Below the pieces are notes generated by a model. That model ran no database searches. It saw only the letters and a program-made list of their open reading frames with translations, and was not told the DNA's origin. This document shows positions 57,536 through 64,000 of a stretch of DNA of 64,000 nucleotides, in pieces. The stretch comes from Symsagittifera roscoffensis (taxonomy: Eukaryota > Xenacoelomorpha > Acoela > Convolutidae), in assembly GCF_963678635.1 (NCBI RefSeq), contig NC_087068.1, positions 60,202,872-60,266,871 of the forward strand, written 5' to 3'. The position numbers were made by a program, and so were the translations under genes. The stretch's first letter is position 1. Every line of letters begins with the position of its first letter.

Positions 57536-57641
57536 ATCTCGACCCGGGTATCAAATACACGCCCAAAGTTGTCAACCTGACTTGAAAAAAAAAAACAATT
57601 CTTAGCATAGTGTTTTAGCCTTAAAATAGAACGAGTCCTAC

Positions 57642-57762
57642 CTCTGAGGCACACATATTTCCAGATTGGGGACCACAGACGGGGTGTCCACACTTGGGCA
57701 GTTGACGCGCATCTTTTTCAATTGCAGAGTGGCATCTCACACAAGTAGGCACTTTTCTTAGG
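57642..57762 (-). CDS. RING-finger exon of the host gene (internal exon)
   Basis: The exon is 121 bp with acceptor TTTTTTAATACACGACAG before it and donor GAG/GTAGGA after it. It encodes 40 residues plus one leading base. CVRC, then KCGHPVC, gives the first five zinc ligands of a RING finger (C-x2-C, C-x-H-x2-C). The sixth position, normally Cys two residues after the last one, is Gln (GPQ); a Cys seven residues further on (GNMC) might substitute. The last CPxC pair comes from the exon at 42,513-43,220, and both splice sites are phase 0. RING domains usually recruit E2 enzymes for ubiquitin transfer. Upstream exons were not found within the window and may lie beyond 64,000, across the Polinton remnant. 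Confidence 0.7.
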
Positions 57763-58019
57763 CTGTCGTGTATTAAAAAATAATCAGATCTGAGCATATC
57801 ACGTTCGCATGAATATTAATAGCAAAAAGAATGATTTGTTTGGCAAGACCGTGCAATATTACATTTGGTATATACTTTTGTAAGTTTAATCAAACTCGTC
57901 TGTTTTTTTTTTTCAGTAACACACAGTATCAAATGAAATATGCGTAAACACCTTTTAATACTTTTTCAGTCGATTGTCCACAGAATGAGCTACTGGTTCC
58001 AAGTATACTGTTTAAGTAG
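57763..58019. other. Sequence upstream of the RING exon, no recognised features
   Basis: It is probably an intron of the RING gene. No repeat or exon is recognised. Confidence 0.35.
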
Positions 58020-58207
58020 TATTGTATCGTGTCCCGGATCCTAAGGGGTGTCCTTCCTAAGGGGAGGGAGGTCCACACGTAAAGCAAAATCCTGGGAAAG
58101 TGGTCCTAGGATTTTGTAAATGAGCACAAGTTCCCACCCCTAAAGTAAAAGACCCCCTCCTTAGGATCTTGTTAAGCTGCGGTTAACAACCGGGACCCGA
58201 TACAATA
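58020..58207. mobile_element. 188-bp fold-back MITE-like element
   Basis: The ends TATTGTATCGTGTCCCGG and CCGGGACCCGATACAATA are inverted repeats with one mismatch. Inside, GATCCTAAGGGG faces CCTCCTTAGGATC, and the centre AAAATCCTGGG...CCTAGGATTTT is itself nearly palindromic, so most of the element can fold into one long hairpin. No coding capacity and no clear target duplication beyond a possible AT. Confidence 0.75.
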
Positions 58208-58802
58208 ATTCCCTCTAATTCCTTTTAAAGCGGTCCCTTTTCCCGCGATAATTAAAGTTAATCGTCCTTATTCCTCAACTTTTCTTTTTCGTCCGAGTTT
58301 CATGTAGATATCATTTCCTGGCTTTCTTTCTTTTCGTCAACGATTTGTCATGCTTGTAAAAGTTTGTTAGTGAAAACGAGCCAAAAGATTTCACACAGCT
58401 GTTTGAATTAACACTTGGTTTGCGTCAACTAGTTTATTTGCCTGAGGCTATTTATGTTAAAACAGTGATTGAGCCCAATACGAGTTTTTTATTAGTTGTA
58501 AATTGGTTAAAACCAAAACATGTACAAGTCGAAGTATAAAAAGGACGAACAGTAAAAATCATCTGATAATATATGATTCAGAATTTAATGTTTATTGTTT
58601 TGGTTTTCTTTGCGCTGTTTTTTAGATGGTCGTTCTTCTGAAGCTTCAGATAAAATAAATGGGTTATTTATAGGGGGACGTCACGGACGCTACTAGAAGT
58701 TTCTTCTTGCAGCTCTGTTTCTGAGTAGGGCCGCTGCAAAAACCCCCAATCCCGAAGTTGAAAATCGGGAGAACTGTTATCAGTTTCATTGTATGATTTG
58801 GT
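58208..58802. other. Stretch between the MITE and the polymerase pseudogene
   Basis: A TATAAAAAG at 58,537-58,545 on the plus strand and a short ATG frame before it are the only signals. If the Polinton ends near here, its terminal inverted repeat should lie in this stretch, but the other end is outside the window so it cannot be recognised. Confidence 0.3.
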
Positions 58803-59085
58803 TCACTCGGTTTCCATGTAAATGTCTTCTAGAAAAGCATTTTCTTCGGCGGCTTTATGGCCAAAGGGCACTGTCAAAATTCCGTCGAAAAGGAGAAATC
58901 GTTTTGTGTCGAATGGTGATAATGCAAGTTTAGTTAGTTTCACTGTCAAATTGGTGTGACCTTTCGAAACTATATTATAGTTGTACACTCTCACTGTTTT
59001 TCCAGTGAATAATGTGTCCCTGAAGTTTTGGTGGACCAGTTCTCTCTGTGCACTCCGTTTTATTCCTTTGGCACTCAGTTTTTGA

Positions 59086-59289
59086 GTGCCTTCTAAACAG
59101 AAGCGAAATTATGATTCTTCTCTACAACGCAGGGTTAGTTTCATTTCACCTCAGCAACTCAATTTAGACCGAACAAAGTTTGATCCATTTTACCAAAAAA
59201 GAGCAGATGACTCTAAATTATGTTTAAAAAAGAGGAAAATAGAAGAAATATGTTGTCAGATAAATCAACGTTTAGGCAATATTGTATAA
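59086..59289 (+). CDS. Open frame antisense to the polymerase intron, unknown
   Basis: An open frame of 67 codons without an ATG (first codon GTG, preceded by a stop) has a protein-like, Lys/Arg-rich composition, for example SLQRRVSFISPQQLNLDRT and KLCLKKRKIEEICCQINQ. It could be the last exon of a plus-strand gene (an AG acceptor is at 59,100) or a remnant of another Polinton gene. No family is recognised. Confidence 0.25.
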   Translation: MPSKQKRNYDSSLQRRVSFISPQQLNLDRTKFDPFYQKRADDSKLCLKKRKIEEICCQINQRLGNIV

Positions 59290-59412
59290 TGTTGCCTGAA
59301 TCAGCTAATTGATTATAGTTTAATGCAACAAATTAAGGGGGAGGGGGGTTGGTGCTGGTTTTTTTGTTCGGAAAAAGGTATGAATGGGGGTGAAAGGGTA
59401 GCTTAAATTTTA
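59092..59412 (-). other. Probable intron in the polymerase B gene
   Basis: Coding similarity stops at a donor-like GATG/GTAAATAA near 59,415 and resumes after an acceptor-like CTTCTGTTTAG near 59,092 with the C-terminal segment KLSAKGIKRSAQ. The removed stretch of about 320 bp shows no polymerase similarity. It could alternatively be an insertion. Confidence 0.45.
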
Positions 59413-60019
59413 TTTACCATCAAGGAAGACCGAATTTAGTTTCGGTTTGAGGGCGATGAATTCTCTGATCGGCTTCCCACCAATCTCGTCCTTGAACTTC
59501 AGCATAACTTTCTTGTTGGTATCTTCGAACAAGAAATGGTCGTCATCGTAATTTGAAAAATCGAAATCAGCTTTTATTTTCTCTAAGTCTCGGTAAACAT
59601 CATCAGATTTTATGGCATAAATAAAACTATTCGTATCGGAAAAAAGAGTTCCAAATTTAGATTCGGTAATGAAACTGAAACATGAAACTGAAACATGAAA
59701 CGCTTGGCGAGGTCTAGGATGGTCGCACCAACTATCATAGGTTTGTCCCACACTTTTTTGTTACTGAAAAGCTGATTGTGGGTAATTGATCGTGAATGGT
59801 TTGAAAGCTTTTTATTGTGCTCAGAGCTGGTTCTTGTAAAAGTTCTCTCTCATTCTTTACAATCCCCAGTTTCTTATTTCCTAACTTAGACTCCATTGTC
59901 CTATCGAAAGCTGAATTAACAATTAGCTTGTAAAAAATCTCCGGGAATTTATTTACCGCAGTTTTTTGTAGGCGGGTGTTGAGATCTACAAAGGGTGCCA
60001 TCCAGTGACTTTGGCTTAA

Positions 60020-63000
60020 CTGAAGAACTTTTCCGAGGTGAATTATTTTCAATCCCAGCTCGTAGTGTGGTACATTTTTAGGGTAAGGTAATGCAAAACA
60101 AAACCATTATAGAATGCAAGGTCTGTAGAAGCTTTGGCACTTTTGGCAGTGCGGTGATTCCCAATTTTTCCAACATGTCGACTTGCTCGTTGCTCATTGC
60201 ACCGATATCCAATACTTCACGAGAGGGGGCAAGGGGATAATAAGCAAAGAAGTCGCGAAGCTCTTCGGATATGGTCAAATTGACTTCAACTATATAATCC
60301 GGCTCTGAGGTTTCGCTGGTGAACAGTTTGTCTGCCAGACTTTTTTCAACTATTGAAAAATTGCTTAATGGCAAAAGGCATTGTTTCATTTTCCCCCCGT
60401 ACAAGACGTTTGCATCAATTTTAAGGTTGTAGCTTGATGGTTCTGAGGGCAAAAAATTGTTGAGGTATTCAATGTTTGCTTTGTAAAATTGGCGCGCGTA
60501 AACCGACGTCATGCCTCCTCGTATCATTCGCCTCCTCGTATCATTCGGTCCTGTAAGAGTTTCAGTTCGGGCTTACAAATTTTTTGAAAGGTGTCCCTGA
60601 AAGGTTACTTGCGGTGAAGTAACAGGCGCAATCCAGCCAGTATGTTTGATAGCAAACTTCACAAAAAGCTTCGAAGATGGAAGCAAGTAAAAGCACATCT
60701 GTAGTCAAGTACAGGTCTTGGTAATCACCAAGTGAACCACACTTCAGTTCTGTGAAAAATTTTTAGGGCATGATTGTACTCGCTTTTTGAAACACTCACA
60801 TACCCTCCTGTTAGACTAATTTTCCACATTGCTCCTGGGAGAAGGCGAGTTTCACGGAATTTTTCGAAGGAGTTGAATTATGAGCTTTCTGTTTCAACAT
60901 ACGGACTTTTTCAAGTGAGTGGCTGAATTTTTCAAAATATTTCTCCAGCAGAAAACTCATTTCGTTGGGGAAATTATCGACAAGTTTTGCCAACGGCGCT
61001 ACCATGAATCTATACGAATCGTTGAATATCAGATTTTTGTAGAGTTATTTGATTTATCCGTTTTTGTCCGTGTACGTTTTCATATATACTGAGATTGTCA
61101 AGGATATATAATTTTCTTCAGATGCGGGTATTAAGGAAAAAGTGGTTTCCGAGTCGCTTTTTGTCAGCGCTTTGATTATAAAGTGTAAATCATAATTTGA
61201 CAAATTATGAGCTACCACTGGAATGTTGTTTTTCTATCAATGTTAAACTCATTGTAAGCCCAACCCAGAAACTCGTTGGTGTAATGAAAATGATCAAATG
61301 TGTCATTTTTCTACGTAAATTTGTCTCGCTAACGATTCAAGGGAGCTAATTAGCTCTTCCATCACATTCGGTCCTCTTTTAAGCTCAAACTTGAACAGGT
61401 CTTTTGTCCCAAATTCCGTTACTGCTAACGCGTAGCCGCACGGTTGATGGATTTCAATTGTTTGCGTGCTAGATTTTTACGGATGAGGTTGCGGTCCGTA
61501 TACTGGTAAGAGCAGTGACTCCAGATCAAAGTAGATTATTCTGGGATTACTTCTTGTAACTGAAGAACTTTTCCGAGGTGAATTATTTTCAATCCCAGCT
61601 CGTAGTGTGGTACATTTTTAGGGTAAGGTAATGCAAAACATAACCATTTTAGGATGCAAGGTCTGTAAAAGCTTTGGCACTTTTGGCAGTGTGGTGATTC
61701 CCAATTTTTCCAACATGTCGTCTTGCTCGTTGCTCATTGCACCGATGTCCAATACTTCACGAGAGGGGGCAAGGGGATAATCAGCAAAGAAGTCGTGAAG
61801 CTCTTCGAATATGGTCAAATTGACTTCAACTATATAATCCGGCTCTGAGGTTTCGCTGGTGAACATTTTATCTGCCAGACTTTTTTCAACTATTGAAAAA
61901 TTGCTTAATGGCAAAAGGCATTGTTTCATTATCCCCCGTACAAAATATTTGCAACTTTTTTAAGGATGTAGCTCGATGGTTCTGAGGGCAAAAAATTGTG
62001 GAGGTATTTAAGGTTTGCTTCGTAAAATTGGCGCGCGTAAACCGACGACATGCCTTCTCGTATCATTCGCCTCCTCGTATCATTTGGTCCGGTAAGAGTT
62101 TCAGTTCGGGCTTACAAACTTTTAGAAAGGTGTCCCTGAAAGGTTACTTGCGGTGAAGTAACAGGCGCAATCCAGCCAATATGTTTGATAGCAAACTTCA
62201 CAAAAAGCTTCGAAGATGGAAGCAAGTAAAAGCACATCTGTAGTCAAGTACAGGTCTTGGTAATCACCAAGTGAACCACACTTCAGTTCTGTGAAAACTT
62301 GTAGGGTATGATTGCACTCGCTTTTTGAAACACTCACATACCCTCCTGTTAGACTAATTTTCCACATTGCTCCTGGGAGAAGGCGAGTTTCACGGAATTT
62401 TTCGAAGGAGTTGAAGTATGAGCTTTCTGTTTCAACATACGGACTTTTTCAAGTGAGTGGCCGAGATTTTCAAAATATTTCTCCAGCAGAAAACTCATTT
62501 CGTTGGGGAAATTATCGACAAGTTTTGCCAACGGCGCTAGCATGAACCTATACGAATCGTTGATCATCAGATTTTTGTAGAGTTATTTGATTTATCCGTT
62601 TTTGTCCGTGTACGTTTTCATTTATACTGAGATTGTCAAGGATATTTAATTTTCTTCAGACGCGGGTATTAAGGAAAAAGTGGTTTACGAGTCGCTTTTT
62701 GCCAGCGCTTTGATTATAAAGTGTAAATCATAATTTGACAAATTATGAGCTACCACTGGAATGTAATTTGTTGTTTTTCTATCAATGTTACACTCATTGT
62801 AAGCCCAACCCAGAAACTCATTGGTGTAATGACAATGATCAAATGTGTCTTTTTTTCTACGTAAATTTGTCTCGCTAACGATTCAAGGGAGCTAATTAGC
62901 TCTTCCATCACATTCGGTCCTCTTTTAAGCTCAAACTTGAACAGGTCTTTAGTCCCAAATTCCGTTACTGCTAACGCGTAGCCGCACGGTTGATGGATTT

Positions 63001-63091
63001 CAATTGTTTGCGTGCTAGATTTTTTTGGATGAGGTTGCGGTACGTATACTGGTAAGAGCAGTGACTCCAGATCAAAGTAGATTACTCTGGG
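60020..63091 (-). repeat. 1.54-kb tandem duplication within the polymerase pseudogene
   Basis: The segment 60,020-61,545 recurs at 61,560-63,091. The offset is 1,540 bp at CTGAAGAACTTTTCCGAGG and 1,546 bp at the right edge (ATTCTGGG / ACTCTGGG). The copies differ by scattered substitutions and small indels. Each contains exonuclease motifs I-III and the palm motif A region. The copy at 60.0-61.5 kb keeps the motif A Asp; the copy at 61.6-63.1 kb has lost it and has adjacent stops. Confidence 0.9.
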
Positions 63092-64000
63092 TACGTACCA
63101 AAGAGCTGTTAAGTTTTTGAACTTGTGGTCATCTTTTCCCAGCTTGGGCCTTGTCATGACGACAACTTCGTCTTGGTAGCACAGTTCTTTATGTCTTCTC
63201 AGAGTTTCGAATGAAGCGCATGTGTGCAAACGTTTGCAGCAAATCTCAGATTCAAATCGGTGCACTTTGTGCGGCACGTACTCGACCAGTTTCTGGAGAT
63301 CACTTATCAACACATAGTGATGTTTTGATCCATTTGTCAGCAGCAACAAATCCACTATCAGGCTAGTAGTGAATATGCTCGATACTCTCATGGTCAACAT
63401 TTCGCCATCGTTGTACCTGAACAGAAAAATTAATTTTTATACCTAGGTTTGGAATGAAATTTAAAGGGTGTTTAATAGGTGAAGAACATTATTGAGGGAA
63501 TTTTAAGATTTTTAGAAGGCAATTGGAATATCCATCAGACCCATTGGTTTTTCGTATTCCCCTTTGATTTTCACAATTCATTCTTTGTTGAGATCGTAGG
63601 TTGAGACTTTGTTTTTCTCCAGCCACCGTCTAGATGTAGAGTAGAGGGCCGGCTCATCCACATTGTGATAATGGGCAACAAAGCAGCAGAGAAAGCAACG
63701 GTCATCATCTTTAGTGTTCATATTTGTGAGCAGAGTAGAAGCTGCGCTGAGTGCATCAGGTAGCTCGAGGTAGGATCCCGCTCTTAATGGTGAGAAGGCC
63801 GCGAAACTGATTTGAAATTTTTCAATTCTGTCAATAAGCCATCCGCTACCATGAGAAGATAACGAATTGACTTGCTTAACCATATGTTCAATCAGTTCCA
63901 AGAATTGATCCCCAGCTATTCCCTCGAAGTACACTGTCAATATCTTAGTGTTCAGAAACAGCATGGTGCTTCCGAAGTTTCCACTGACCCCGTCTTGCAC

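Larger units (their letters stand above)
43221..57641 (-). other. 14.4-kb intron of the RING gene, with nested elements
   Basis: The donor is GAG/GTAGGA at 57,642/57,641 and the acceptor is TTTAG/ATTTTC at 43,221/43,220, both phase 0. Joining the exons completes the Cys/His pattern of a RING finger. The intron contains a fold-back repeat array, two MITE-like copies and a full BEL/Pao element in the same orientation as the gene. The joining is inferred from splice signals and domain completion; no transcript evidence is available. Confidence 0.6.
58803..64000 (-). pseudogene. Polinton/Maverick-type protein-primed DNA polymerase B, broken and partly duplicated, 5' end outside the window
   Basis: Reading from 64,000 down: an N-terminal region with GSGWLIDRI and DDDRCFLCCF; a HYVLISDLQKLV segment with a Cys/His cluster (63.2-63.35 kb); exonuclease motif I in YFDLESLL (about 63,080); motif II with HNLSNYD (about 62,730); a DSYRFM segment; exonuclease III region with YQDLYLTTDVLLLA; palm motif A (DANVLYG, in the 60-kb copy); motif B (59.9 kb, KLIVNSAFDRTMES); motif C with SDTNSF (59.64 kb); and the C-terminus with LSPFDTKRFLL and FGHK. 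Such enzymes replicate linear elements with a terminal protein. The gene has many stops, a 1.54-kb duplication and an Asn at the second acidic position of motif C. Other Polinton genes are not in the window; an adintovirus-like relative is equally possible. Confidence 0.85.

Overview
The window looks like nuclear DNA of an invertebrate animal. It carries a spliced gene fragment, a Ty3-type and a BEL/Pao-type LTR retrotransposon (BEL/Pao is known only from animals), a protein-primed DNA polymerase of the Polinton/Maverick kind, MITE-like fold-back elements, and more than 30 kb of tandem repeats. The retrotransposon proteins look arthropod-like, possibly crustacean, but no single feature proves this. 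Nothing bacterial is seen: many apparent open frames lack an ATG or are by-products of repeat periodicity.

Layout. 1-5,191: an old, heavily broken Ty3/gypsy element on the plus strand. 5.2-10.0 kb: AT-rich non-coding DNA with a G-rich patch and a long GA microsatellite. 10.08-28.9 kb: a mosaic of three unrelated tandem families. Family A (about 360 bp, 10.66-12.65 kb) and family B (about 355 bp, 12.65-23.34 kb, with repeated orientation switches, a 1.6 kb near-identical duplication and a 122-bp palindromic junction) are followed by family C (about 450-470 bp, two blocks at 23.5-25.8 and 27.1-28.6 kb). 28.92-41.75 kb: a very large array of a 22-bp satellite, with higher-order structure and seven copies of a roughly 200-bp spacer. 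Small islands of the same 22-mer sit at the edges of the other families.

42.5-57.8 kb: the only convincing host gene, on the minus strand. One exon carries most of a RING finger (57,642-57,762). A second, last exon (42,513-43,220) supplies the final CPRC of that RING and a possible TRAF/MATH-like C-terminus. The 14.4-kb intron between them holds a complete BEL/Pao element (47,876-57,478) with 313-bp LTRs, a 5-bp target duplication, a primer-binding site, minisatellites in its leader and an extra upstream ORF. Its gag-pol is interrupted several times and has substitutions at catalytic positions. The element landed in a GAGCGGTTT-rich fold-back repeat, and two related MITEs lie in the same intron.

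58.0-64.0 kb: a 188-bp fold-back element, then the 3' part of a degenerate Polinton-type DNA polymerase B gene on the minus strand that runs off the window. About 1.54 kb of it is tandemly duplicated, so the exonuclease and first palm motif occur twice. No functional cellular pathway can be reconstructed here. The strongest points are the satellite architecture, the BEL insertion in the RING gene, and the odd parts of the BEL and Polinton copies.
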